Shown: piece by piece, positions 30,215 to 39,163 of the stretch
Position numbering within the stretch: the stretch's first letter is position 1
How the letters are laid out: each line of letters opens with the position of its first letter
Assembly: GCA_951812965.1 (NCBI GenBank)
Contig: OX638341.1
Coordinates: 2,462,438 to 2,526,437 of the forward strand
Direction of reading: 5' to 3'
From: an uncultured Pseudohongiella sp.
GTDB lineage: Bacteria > Pseudomonadota > Gammaproteobacteria > Pseudomonadales > Pseudohongiellaceae
Length of the DNA: 64,000 bases
Notes under the pieces: generated by a model
The model's database searches: none
Told to the model about the DNA's origin: nothing
What the model saw: only the letters and a program-made list of their open reading frames with translations
Made by a program: the position numbers and the translations under genes

Positions 30215-30361
30215 GGCGGTGTGGGTGTGGTTTTCCGCTAACTCACATGGCTGTTGAGTGGCGCAGTTTACACCGCCAGTGGTAAACGGGCTATTTGGCC
30301 CGACAGCGTATTCTTGAAGTACGTTGGAAATTTGTTCTGCGAAGGTGTCGGCGCACCTTCG

Positions 30362-31810
30362 TCAAGTCCCAGCTTGTCGTGGATTTGTACTCTCCGCACT
30401 GTCGAATTTGGCACTTGAGGTATTCGACTCAGTTCGCATTGCATCGGCTGTAGTCATAGTTGAGTCCACATCCGGCAATGCCTTGGCCGCCTCGCCAGCA
30501 TCGAGTTTGCCGGTGACGACATCGGCGATCAAGCGGGTACGGTATTCGTTTGCCAGAGCGATCTGCTGCTGCAAATTTCGTATTTTAGCGTTCGCGGACT
30601 GTCCAATATGATCGATGGTATTGGCAATGACAACCTGTTCGTTGGGAGGTGGGTAGGGAGATGGCATCTGCTTAAAGTCTTCCCAATACAGTCGGTTACG
30701 ATCTTTCACGATTCCGCGGGAATACTGATCCACTTCAATCATGTATTCGTTGGTATGGAAAAGATGGTCAAAGTATCGTGATTCAGTTCCCGCCAGCGGT
30801 CTGGCCACTACATATGCCGGACTGACTAGGCCGTCGACTGGCGCTACCCCAACTGCGCCTTGCCACATCCTCATCATGTTGTAGGCGATATCGCCTTTCA
30901 CCGCTCGCTTATACTTGTCGCGATCAGACATGACCTGTTTTCGGCTTGAGTTTTCAAAATTGCGTACTCGAACCCCCGATCTCAACGATACTTCCAAGAT
31001 CGGTAATTCAGAAAACCCGGCTTCATTGCGTTGAATAAACAGTCGCCCATTTCTGACCAAGTTCCAATGCACTGGTACTTCGCGCAACCAATCGACACCG
31101 GAGGGCTTGTAGGCCGGATATGGCTTGCCGGTGCGAACATCGATCCGGCCCGTGACGGCATCGTGAATGATGACCTGCTTCTGCTCCTCCAGCAGTGCAA
31201 TCAGCTTCTCCTTGGCGCGAATGTAGCGTTCGGTTTGGCTGATGGCATAGTCAAGGAATGATGCTATAGCGATTTGTTCAGAGAGAGGTGGTAAGGCCAA
31301 GCACAATCGCTTTAGCTGGCTTGTGTAGATGTGAACTACCGTAAAGCCTCGGCCCATCAAGGCCTTCTGGATTATGGCTGACCTGCAGTCGGTCGCGTAT
31401 CCTAGAAATTTTGGGCTGAATTCTCGATTCGGCCGAAACAGGATGATGTCTCCACCGCAGCGGACCTCGGATCGAATCAGGTTTACCGCTGACTTGCCGA
31501 TTTCTTCGGATGTCTCACCTGACGCAGCGAAGAGAACGTCACCATACTTGATTGAGGTGTAATGCGAAGATCGCTTCCGTGCAATATATGAGCGCGATGC
31601 ATGAATGAAGTGCTGGTGAGTGGTATACAAGTCCCCATATCTGATGCAAGGAATTCCGGACTGCCGTTCGTCTTCCTTGCTACCGCCTCTCCCTTTGGAG
31701 AATGTTCCAATCTGACCCAGATTGAGGACTTCCCAATGCTCCGGCACTTCACCCAGCCACTCAAGGCCAGAGTCCTTCATCCGTTCATAGGGCTTCAATC
31801 CTGAATCCAT
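30362..31810 (-). CDS. hsdS: Type I restriction specificity subunit HsdS
   Basis: A 482-residue protein with two target-recognition domains in tandem. Each half begins with the HsdS entry motif (KDSGLEWLGEVPEHWEV near the start; KPSGVDWLREVPVHWNL in the middle), followed by a variable domain and a conserved helix (LPPLSEQIAIASFLDYAI; PPPNEQVVIANTIDHI). It sets the DNA target for methylation and cutting. The ATG lies 5 bases after the stop of the 24-residue mini-ORF, with AGGTAAG as ribosome site. The C-terminal about 45 residues are Ser/Thr-rich and unlike the family core. Confidence 0.92.
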   Translation of the reverse strand: MDSGLKPYERMKDSGLEWLGEVPEHWEVLNLGQIGTFSKGRGGSKEDERQSGIPCIRYGDLYTTHQHFIHASRSYIARKRSSHYTSIKYGDVLFAASGETSEEIGKSAVNLIRSEVRCGGDIILFRPNREFSPKFLGYATDCRSAIIQKALMGRGFTVVHIYTSQLKRLCLALPPLSEQIAIASFLDYAISQTERYIRAKEKLIALLEEQKQVIIHDAVTGRIDVRTGKPYPAYKPSGVDWLREVPVHWNLVRNGRLFIQRNEAGFSELPILEVSLRSGVRVRNFENSSRKQVMSDRDKYKRAVKGDIAYNMMRMWQGAVGVAPVDGLVSPAYVVARPLAGTESRYFDHLFHTNEYMIEVDQYSRGIVKDRNRLYWEDFKQMPSPYPPPNEQVVIANTIDHIGQSANAKIRNLQQQIALANEYRTRLIADVVTGKLDAGEAAKALPDVDSTMTTADAMRTESNTSSAKFDSAESTNPRQAGT

Positions 31811-31814
31811 CTAC

Positions 31815-31889
31815 TTACCTGAAAAGCACTTCACGGGCCTCGCGCATGAATTTTACACAGTCGAAAATTTGCGGGGCAGTTTCGCTCAC
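31815..31889 (-). CDS. 24-codon mini-ORF: partial duplicate of the antitoxin-like gene
   Basis: A GTG at 31889, overlapping the TGA of the antitoxin-like gene (GTGA), opens a 24-residue frame containing IFDCVKFMREARE, almost the same as NFDCVKFMREARR in the gene just upstream. The frame stops at 31815, within the hsdS ribosome site. It could be a truncated second antitoxin, a coupling leader for hsdS, or a repeat relic. Confidence 0.4.
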   Translation of the reverse strand: MSETAPQIFDCVKFMREAREVLFR

Positions 31890-32080
31890 GGTGGGGTCTT
31901 CCGCCCAATTGCCGCCTGTTTGGCAACCCAGCGCTGCCAGACTGGATCACTTTCCCGAAACTTTCGCCAGAATTCGTCAAATTCCTTGCCACTCAGATGC
32001 CTGGTCGCTTCGTAGTTCTTTCTGCGAGCTTCACGCATGAACTTGACGCAGTCGAAATTCCTGGACGATTTACTCTTCAT
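31886..32080 (-). CDS. Small antitoxin-like protein overlapping hsdM-PIN
   Basis: A 64-residue basic/acidic helical protein starting MKSKSSRNFDCVKFMREARR and ending WRKFRESDPVWQRWVAKQAA. Small proteins of the form (K/N)FDxVKxMREIR are found next to PIN-domain toxins of the kind fused to HsdM here, from what I recall of that family; I could not check this by search. The ATG at 32080 overlaps the end of the hsdM-PIN frame by 11 bases, so expression is coupled. The proposed role is neutralising the PIN domain. The frame also extends upstream to 32173 within the PIN coding region, but the ATG at 32080 fits the family N-terminus. Confidence 0.6.
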   Translation of the reverse strand: MKSKSSRNFDCVKFMREARRKNYEATRHLSGKEFDEFWRKFRESDPVWQRWVAKQAAIGRKTPP

Positions 32081-34520
32081 AATACAAGTTCTCCGGGGTC
32101 CGGATGTCGATTTCCGGATAACCGAATCTTCGATTGATACTATTGTACGCCTGTATGCGTCCCCAGTTAACAATGTGCTTTAAATTCCAGCTTACAATCA
32201 CATCGACTCTACCTATGCTGGCGATAGCGACATGTAGCGCGTCGTTGTAATGGGCGGGACCTACAGCCCCGGAAGTGATGTAGGCATTCGCGAGTATGCG
32301 GGCCTCTTCAGTTTCTGCGAGCAGCTCCGACTGCGATTCGGGGATCTGATCGGGAATATCAGCCACATTATCGGGCGCCCCAAGCAATTCTTCACGCGTC
32401 ACGTCGGAAATCACCATAATTGCTTCCTCTCGTCGGAATGCGTCGAACAGGCGAAGTGAGTATTTGCGGAACTTGTCATCTTCGCAGCCACCAACCACCG
32501 AGGTATCCAAATAGATCCGCGGTTTCGTAACATATTCCGCTCCGGGTTCGCGCAGAATGAAGTCCGGGAGAAGGCTGTCGGCTTCTGTCTGGAGCGCCAG
32601 GATATCGTTGCGTATTTCCTCAAGCGAGCGTAGCGGCAGGGGTTTGTAGAAATAGCGGTTGAAACTGATTTCGTATCCGATCTTCACGCTGTCGGGCTTG
32701 TACCAGGCGTCCTTGGCGTAGGGCAGCACTTCGCGACGCAGGAAGGCTTCAATGCCGCCTTCTTCGGTGAGCGGGATCTGTTCGGTGTCGCGCAGGTCCG
32801 AATCCGGCTCGTACTCCACTACGGCAGGATTGCCGTCGATCATGGCGACGGAAATGCCGCGCAACAGATCGGGCTCGGTGCCGCGCTTGTGGATCTTGCG
32901 GATGATCCGGGGCGCGTCTTCGCTACGTTTGCCGCTCTCCTTGAGTTTTTTGATCTCGGCGGCTTTGTATGCGCGATTCGGATCGGCGCCTTCGATTCGC
33001 AGCGGTCGCTCGACGGTTACCTTCCAGTAGCCGAAATCTTCGTTGTCGAAAATCTTGCTTTGCTCAGTCTCTTCGAATGCGAGAAATGTCTCGCAGATGC
33101 GATCGATGTCATCGTCGCCTAGTTCGCAGTTTTTCTTGCCGAGGTTCTTGCGCAATGGACGATGCCAGCCGGTCGCGTCGATCAACTGAACCATGCCGCG
33201 GCGATGCGCGGGTTTCTTGTTGGTCAACACCCAGACGTAAGTTGCGATGCCGGTGTTGTAGAACAGGTTGAGCGGCAGGGCGACAATGGCTTCGAGCCAG
33301 TCGTTCTCGATGATCCAGCGACGGATGTTGCTCTCGCCCTGACCGGCGTCGCCGGTGAACAGCGAACTCCCATTGTGAACTTCGGCAATGCGGCTGCCGA
33401 GCTTGGATTCTTGTTTCATCTTGGCGAGTTTGTTGGCCAAGAACAGCATCTGGCCGTCGCTTGAGCGCGTGACCAGGGAGTATTCCGGGTGGCCGGCGTG
33501 TTCAATCAGAAAGCGCGGGTCGCGCATGCTGGTCTTGCCGCCCATGCGCTCCAGGTCGGTTTTCCAGCTTTTGCCGTAGGGCGGATTGGACAGCATGAAA
33601 TCGAATTCGCGGGACGGGAAGGCGTCGTTGGCGAGGGTGGAATGCTCAGGGCCTCCGACAATGTTGTCCGCGGCCTCGCCTTCGCCCTTCAGCAGCAGGT
33701 CTGCTTTGCAGATGGCGTAGGTTTCCGCATTGATTTCCTGACCGTACAGGTGCGTTGAGACTAGTTTGCCGCGCTTCGCGGCGAGTTCTTGCAGGGTTTC
33801 CTCTGCCACGGTAAGCATGCCGCCTGTGCCGCAGGCGCCGTCGTAGAGCAGATAGGTGCCGGATTCGATTTCGTCGGCGACTGGCTCGAAAACGAGTTTT
33901 GCCATGAGCCGCACGGCGTCTCGTGGAGTCCAATGTTCGCCGGCTTCCTCGTTGTTCTCTTCGTTGAAGCGGCGCACCAGTTCTTCAAAGATCGTGCCCA
34001 TGCCGTGGTTGTCCAGGCCGGGCTGGCAGATTTCGCCGTCGGTTTTTTTTGTCGGGTCGGGGCTGAGGTTGATGTCGGGCGAAGTGAGTTTTTCGATCAA
34101 GGCGCCGAGCGCGTCGGCCTTGGCGAGGCGCGGAATCTGGTTGCGGAATTCGAAGTTTTCGAGGATGTCCTGCACGTTGGGTGAGAATCCGTCGAGCCAG
34201 GCCTCGAAATCGGCCTTGAGTTGCTGCGGGTTGGAACGTGCGCGAAGATCGCGCAGGGTGAACGGGGAGACGTTATAAAAGGCTTGGCCGGCAGCGTTAC
34301 GCAAGGCGGCGTCCTGGTCAACGACTTTGACTTTGTCGAGCGAGGCTTTCATGTCGAGGACGGCCTGCTTGTCGTCCTCCAGCACCGCGTCGAGACGGCG
34401 CAGTACCGTCATCGGCAGGATTACGTCGCGATATTTACCGCGAACGTAGAGATCACGCAGGATATCGTCCGCAATGCCCCAGATGTAGTTGGTGATCCAG
34501 TTCAGGTCTCCGTTGTTCAA
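32070..34520 (-). CDS. hsdM: Type I DNA methyltransferase HsdM fused to a VapC-like PIN domain
   Basis: An 816-residue two-part protein. Residues 1 to about 652 are HsdM: N-terminal helical domain, SAM motif LLYDGACGTGG (224-234) and catalytic NPPY (312-315), ending in YFYKPLPLRSLEEIRNDILAL, the usual HsdM C-terminus. After a short linker, residues 666-816 form a PIN domain: IYLDTSVVGG (D672), DVTREELL (E711), YNDALHVAIA (D760) and VDVIVSWNLKHI (D773), i.e. the acidic residues expected of a PIN ribonuclease. The start is TTG at 34520 with AAGGAG 7 bases upstream. No stop or start codon in frame separates the two parts. It methylates adenine with HsdS; the PIN part may be a toxin controlled by the overlapping small gene. 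Confidence 0.88.
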   Translation of the reverse strand: MNNGDLNWITNYIWGIADDILRDLYVRGKYRDVILPMTVLRRLDAVLEDDKQAVLDMKASLDKVKVVDQDAALRNAAGQAFYNVSPFTLRDLRARSNPQQLKADFEAWLDGFSPNVQDILENFEFRNQIPRLAKADALGALIEKLTSPDINLSPDPTKKTDGEICQPGLDNHGMGTIFEELVRRFNEENNEEAGEHWTPRDAVRLMAKLVFEPVADEIESGTYLLYDGACGTGGMLTVAEETLQELAAKRGKLVSTHLYGQEINAETYAICKADLLLKGEGEAADNIVGGPEHSTLANDAFPSREFDFMLSNPPYGKSWKTDLERMGGKTSMRDPRFLIEHAGHPEYSLVTRSSDGQMLFLANKLAKMKQESKLGSRIAEVHNGSSLFTGDAGQGESNIRRWIIENDWLEAIVALPLNLFYNTGIATYVWVLTNKKPAHRRGMVQLIDATGWHRPLRKNLGKKNCELGDDDIDRICETFLAFEETEQSKIFDNEDFGYWKVTVERPLRIEGADPNRAYKAAEIKKLKESGKRSEDAPRIIRKIHKRGTEPDLLRGISVAMIDGNPAVVEYEPDSDLRDTEQIPLTEEGGIEAFLRREVLPYAKDAWYKPDSVKIGYEISFNRYFYKPLPLRSLEEIRNDILALQTEADSLLPDFILREPGAEYVTKPRIYLDTSVVGGCEDDKFRKYSLRLFDAFRREEAIMVISDVTREELLGAPDNVADIPDQIPESQSELLAETEEARILANAYITSGAVGPAHYNDALHVAIASIGRVDVIVSWNLKHIVNWGRIQAYNSINRRFGYPEIDIRTPENLYYEE

Positions 34521-34983
34521 TTGGCAGCTCCTTGCTCAGCGTGGTGACGGAGCATAGCACCGGACTGGAAGGCGGGTCGATAAAATGGGAAAACTCATGG
34601 GCCTTCCATGCTATAAACCAAGATGCGCAATACTTGCGCCGCGCTATCTAATAGCTGTTGGTCATTTCGTTTTCACGTTGGTCGGATGTTGTTCATGATC
34701 AATCCAAATTGCTCCCGAGCGCGGAATGCCTAATTGCAGAAAAGGTACGCGCTGGAGGAAATGTACCAGGTGATTACCTTCTCCAAGTTGTCTTAGTATG
34801 ACCTTCCTACAAAACTGTATTGTATGACTCACAACACTATAAGGTTGAGGTTTAAGAGCAAATAAATTGATTGCCATTCTTTTAGGCATTTAATTCATAA
34901 TACAACTTCTTCTCAATTTGTTTTAGGGTTGCAAATCAAATCTTCTTAAGAAATATACATAGTAGATATTGAAAGATAAATTG
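34521..34983. other. AT-rich intergenic stretch between hsdM-PIN and the TIR gene
   Basis: No gene or repeat is evident. It contains the upstream (promoter-side) region of the hsdM operon next to 34520 and the downstream end of the TIR gene. The composition shifts from GC-rich to AT-rich at about 34600. Confidence 0.5.
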
Positions 34984-37503
34984 CTAAAGTTCTGAATCTA
35001 AGTCGATGATATTATCACGCTTGACAAGTCCTTCAAGCTCATTGCATTCCCTAATGTACTGTCTTTGAGTTAATTCGTCCAAGCGTCCATTTTCAAGTAA
35101 TCCTTTGATTGACCGAAGGCGCAGGACTTTATAAATCGGCAATTCTCTTGAGATTTTAGAGTCTAGTATAGCCAATGCATTCTCATAATTGCCTCTGGCG
35201 AGTTCATAGCGGCATTCCAAGCTTGGGAGAACTTTATAACTACGATTAGGAAACTTTGATCTAAGCATCTTAATGCAGGTGCTCGCGCTTTCAAAATCGT
35301 TGCTCTCAATTGCACATCGTGTTGCCTGTGTTACCATTGCTGCAGTTGGTCTATTTGTTAGTGATATTGCGTGCATAATTGATTTGGTGGCTTCTTGAAT
35401 ACTTACAAACATTAACTCTACAGTTGACTTGCGGTGATAGTAGAATTCTTCTTTGTCGACTTGCTGAAGTGACTCAAGCTTACGCTGAGCAACTTCAGCG
35501 TCACCTTGCCTAATTGCAATCTGAACTTGAAGATCAATCACGTACCTATTATCTGCCTGAAGATCTTCAGCTATATCTAGATGCTTACGAGCTTCATCAT
35601 GGGCTCCGGTCACAAAATAGCATAATGCCAATTCTCTATGAATTGCTAATCCTCGCCTTCCTCGTCGGAGCGATTCGTTGTAAGCAATGATTGCCTCCGA
35701 TGTGTTACTCCTTAAACGTTCAATAAAGCCTTCCAGAAAATAGGCATCTTGGAGCAATCCGGACTTTCTGATGTAATCGTTCTCTGCAAGTGCATCTTCA
35801 TATTGCTCTAACTGTGCAAATCCTCGTACAAGATAAGAGCGAGCCTCCCAACTATCTGGCCGTTCAGCGAGCGCCTCCTTGCCAAATCTGACCGAAGCCT
35901 CATAGTCACGGTCATGATAGCTACGTTTTTGCAAATCAAATAGATCACTAATGAATGCAATTGCATATTCGCTCTGCTCTAGGCCGGCAAGCAGCGTTGC
36001 GCGGCGCAAAGCCCGGGACAACTCAAGGATATTTTCTTCTTGTGCTGATGCGCCTATTAGATATTGCTCTAGACTTTCAGCGAGATCTCTATGTGGCACC
36101 TGGGATCGATCTACAATTGCTAGAACTGAGTCGATGACAGGGTCTGCAATTCGATAAAGCCCGGACTCAGGAATAACAAGTGAAATATCAATGAGGTAAG
36201 TTAAATCTACGGAAAGTTCATCTGGCTTTGAATGTAGAGATTGACCAATTACGCTGAGCGGTAGAGGACTGTAGTAACAAAGAAGTGAAAGAATACCCGT
36301 CCGTAGTCCTGATAGTGCGGAATGTCTGTCCAAGTATGCTACAAATTTGCGAGACTGAAAGCTTGCTATCGCTACTTTATTGGCAATAATTGCAGACACC
36401 CCGTAGTCCTTTATGAGATCAATAGCGAAATGTGCGGCTGGAGGATAACCTCGAAGATAGTCTGACAGTTCTCTTACGTCTTCTCGACTAATCTGCAGAT
36501 TGTGGACATTAGCTAATCGACCAATCAGTCTCGCAATATCATCAGAAGAAAGAGGCTCAATTCGAATTGCAGGAACTTTAAGGTGTAGATCACCAAGTGT
36601 TTCTATTCTTGGCTTCCGGGTTAGCACAAACGCACTATAAATTTTACCTGATATCTCCAGCTGTCGAATTAGTGTCTGGCAAGCTGGGGAGAAGTCTCCA
36701 TTGGCATCAATTGCGCCTCCATCATCGAGAAAGATAGGAATGGTAGATGTATGATTTAGAGTTTCTGCGTATCTATTAATACGATCAAGTGATTGTTCAT
36801 TCTTTTCGCGACGGATCTCGCTGACTAATAGTTTAAGGTCAGAAACGCTATTAAATACTTCTGCTTCATTTGCCATCTGTATAGCAATATCCTGAATGTC
36901 ATCACCTTCCTTTAGGCGAAACACACATTGTTTTCTAATGTTAAATAAGTCGTTGGCTATGCGACTCGAAAACGTGCGTCGTCCATTTCCTGCTAAGCCC
37001 CAAGCAAAAAACATCCGTGGTGCGCCACTGACGCCAAATTCCAATAGCTGCTCTTCGGCTTGCAATCTTTCTTTCTGGCGTCCGACATAGATTGGTTGTT
37101 GTCTCTCCAAAAAGAGATCTTGTATATGCCGTTGAATCTCCTTAACAACTGCCTTGCTAGATGTTGCATCGGAAACTTTTACTTTCCTTATCCATTCGGG
37201 AAGATCTTCGTGTGACACATCATCTTGCAACAAAAATACTAGAACCCGAGACAGTGCGCCTTCAATGAGTCGGATTTCAGCTTCATTTTGCTCGAAGTGT
37301 ACCCAATGAGAAGTGAGAGAACTTTTGCTTACGAAGAGAGTAAATATTGAAGAATCATCTAACCCCTTGCGTATTGCTTCTCGAAACTCATCACCTGTGT
37401 GAAAGCAAAAATCGTCATATACACAGAACTGTCTGCCGAGTTCGTTAGCCACACTATCAACAAATACTTTGTCTTGCGATGAATATGAAAGGAACGCCTT
37501 CAT
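34984..37503 (-). CDS. TIR domain / STAND-like NTPase / TPR-repeat protein
   Basis: An 839-residue protein. Residues 1 to about 130 are a TIR domain: KAFLSYSSQDK at the start and SSLTSHWVHFEQNE, where E71, four residues after W67, is at the place of the NADase glutamate. Residues about 135-440 resemble a STAND NTPase: YVGRQKERL, a variant P-loop (WGLAGNGRRTF, Arg instead of Lys), and Walker B-like IPIFLDDGG. The C-terminal about 400 residues have helical repeats like TPRs (SWEARSYLVRGFAQLEQYEDALAEN). TIR-STAND proteins act in bacterial antiphage signalling; this is the likely role. ATG at 37503 is chosen with AGGAG 10 bases before; TTG at 37509 is possible. The gene is AT-rich. Confidence 0.8.
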   Translation of the reverse strand: MKAFLSYSSQDKVFVDSVANELGRQFCVYDDFCFHTGDEFREAIRKGLDDSSIFTLFVSKSSLTSHWVHFEQNEAEIRLIEGALSRVLVFLLQDDVSHEDLPEWIRKVKVSDATSSKAVVKEIQRHIQDLFLERQQPIYVGRQKERLQAEEQLLEFGVSGAPRMFFAWGLAGNGRRTFSSRIANDLFNIRKQCVFRLKEGDDIQDIAIQMANEAEVFNSVSDLKLLVSEIRREKNEQSLDRINRYAETLNHTSTIPIFLDDGGAIDANGDFSPACQTLIRQLEISGKIYSAFVLTRKPRIETLGDLHLKVPAIRIEPLSSDDIARLIGRLANVHNLQISREDVRELSDYLRGYPPAAHFAIDLIKDYGVSAIIANKVAIASFQSRKFVAYLDRHSALSGLRTGILSLLCYYSPLPLSVIGQSLHSKPDELSVDLTYLIDISLVIPESGLYRIADPVIDSVLAIVDRSQVPHRDLAESLEQYLIGASAQEENILELSRALRRATLLAGLEQSEYAIAFISDLFDLQKRSYHDRDYEASVRFGKEALAERPDSWEARSYLVRGFAQLEQYEDALAENDYIRKSGLLQDAYFLEGFIERLRSNTSEAIIAYNESLRRGRRGLAIHRELALCYFVTGAHDEARKHLDIAEDLQADNRYVIDLQVQIAIRQGDAEVAQRKLESLQQVDKEEFYYHRKSTVELMFVSIQEATKSIMHAISLTNRPTAAMVTQATRCAIESNDFESASTCIKMLRSKFPNRSYKVLPSLECRYELARGNYENALAILDSKISRELPIYKVLRLRSIKGLLENGRLDELTQRQYIRECNELEGLVKRDNIIDLDSEL

Positions 37504-37790
37504 TAGCAAATTTCTCCTATTGTCTATTTTGTATAAATACTATCCGCAAATAATGACGCGGGAATAGCTGTTACGCTCCATTTTGCACGCCAAATTATTC
37601 AGCATGTACATCAGTATTGGTCTTGAGATTGCATAACCTCTCATTATCCAGAGTATAGTAGGTAAATACACATGGGAGTGTAGCGTAATGGCCCAAGCAA
37701 CTCTATATTCCTAGTACGCCTCCATAAGCTTCCCCTAATGTGACACAGGCTGAAGCAGGAGGATTCTGTTTCCGCGCGCTAAAACCCCAC

Positions 37791-38718
37791 CTAATCTTGG
37801 AGTAGTCGCCCAGCCAGTTCCAGAGCATCCACTGGCCAGAAGCACTTTGGCCTCGGTCTATGGACGGCGGTGTCCCCATCTTCAGGGCGACAGTTCAAGA
37901 TTGTTTTCACCCACCGCTCGGGAATTGCCTTCAGTCCATGAACGGCGCCGAGAAGCGCTCCACAGATCGCTGCGTTCGTGTCGGTGTCTCCTCCTCGCAT
38001 GACCGAGTCTCACTCCTTCTTCCAGGCTCGGAGCATGAAGAAGTTGCCAAAGAGCGTTCTGCATCGCAATCAAGACCCAGCCCTGTTGCGTCAGATAATC
38101 CGAGGGTGGCGTTTCGGCTGCTTTCCGGATGGCATCAAGCAGCTTGGGTTCTGCCTCGATATCTTCTGCCCAAATGACAATGCTCCGATAAAGCGACTCC
38201 GGGCCAGGCTCGTTCTTGATCGCATGAGCAATTGCCATAGTGAAGAGTGCATTGGCTTGAGTACATACCGGATTGGGGTGGGTCAGCGCAGCATCTTGTC
38301 TCGCCCAGTCACCAACCATGTGCAGGGGATGACGGGCTCCGAATATTCCCAGCGGACTGATTCGCATCATGGCGCCGTTTGCTTTGCTGTCGAAGTCCGG
38401 CCGACCTTGGAGACCGGCATAAATCGTATTGCCGCAGTCAAAAGGGCCGGAATCCAGCCAACATTTATAGGCGCTGAATGCTTCCTGGGAATCGTACTTC
38501 TTTTGCCTGACCAGCATGCGGGCAAGAAGCAGCGCCATCTCTGAATCGTCCGTCGGTTGCCCGGCTATGGTGTTGTGAGTTCCACCATCAGCCAGGTTTC
38601 GCACACCTTCGGGGTAGGACCTGCGAATTTCCTCGTCCGAACAGAACTCAACAAGGCTTCCAAGAGCGTCTCCTGCCAACTGCCCTGGCAGGCAACCCTG
38701 CGCAAGTTCGATCTTCAT
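37791..38718 (-). pseudogene. ADP-ribosylglycohydrolase-like gene, frameshifted (copy A)
   Basis: The N-terminal three quarters read from ATG 38718: KIELAQGCLPGQLAGDALGSLVEF and the metal-binding PTDDSEMALLLARML. At about 38001 an extra G (CTCGGTCATG instead of CTCGTCATG) shifts the frame; the second part (37791-38000) carries the other metal motif RGGDTDTNAAICGALLGAVHG and ends normally at LELAGRLLQD. Together they form a complete about 308-residue DraG/ARH-type hydrolase that would remove ADP-ribose from a target. A real mutation or a sequencing error would look the same. It is followed upstream on the same strand by a DUF1640-like gene. Truncated relatives lie at 43123 and 44528. Confidence 0.8.
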
Positions 38719-38777
38719 GAAACTCGTCCGCAAACTGCGAGACCTATTTTCCTCGCCGATTCGAAGCTTAGTGAATG

Positions 38778-39059
38778 CTATATGGCGTCAATGGCTAGCA
38801 GCGAACCCACCAATCCGAGAAAGGTGACCAAATACCATACCTTCACGGATTCCATGTCTTTTTTAGTCGCCATTTGCTCCTTCAATGAGGCCAGGTCAGC
38901 TTTGGTCGCCATTTGTTCCTTCAGTGCGGCTACATCGACTCTGGTGGCCAATGGGGCCACCGCCGCGACGATGGATTCCGCGATGGCTTCGGACTGGGAA
39001 CGGGTCATGCCGGATCCTTCCAGTTTGCGCGTCGCGGCCAGTATATCCTGCGCTTCCAT
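38778..39059 (-). CDS. DUF1640-like coiled-coil membrane protein, copy A
   Basis: A 93-residue protein: an N-terminal MEAQDILAATRKLEGSGMTR, a helical region SEAIAESIVAAVAPLAT, repeated LKEQMATK units (two) forming a coiled coil, and a C-terminal membrane helix (VWYLVTFLGLVGSLLAIDAI). The plan resembles DUF1640/CCDC90 proteins. Ribosome site TTGGAG, 6 bases before ATG 39059. The ADP-ribosylglycohydrolase-like gene starts 59 bases downstream, so the two are probably one transcript. Four related copies follow in the window. Confidence 0.75.
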   Translation of the reverse strand: MEAQDILAATRKLEGSGMTRSQSEAIAESIVAAVAPLATRVDVAALKEQMATKADLASLKEQMATKKDMESVKVWYLVTFLGLVGSLLAIDAI

Positions 39060-39163
39060 ATTAACTCCAAGTTTTAGGTGAAATTGATGTGACAGGCGAC
39101 ATTGTCTATTCGCCATATCCTGCAATCTCAAACTTAGAGCAGAAAACCCCGGCATGCGTAATT

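Noticed and set aside
27845..30241. 798-codon open frame antisense to hsdR
   Set aside because: The hsdR frame contains complete nuclease and motor motifs; the antisense has no recognisable domain or ribosome site.
37720..37790. Similarity between TTCCCCTAATGTGACACAG and TTTCCCCAAAAATGACACAG at 43076
   Set aside because: It might mark an insertion-sequence end, but the match is short and gapped and no associated element could be recognised.
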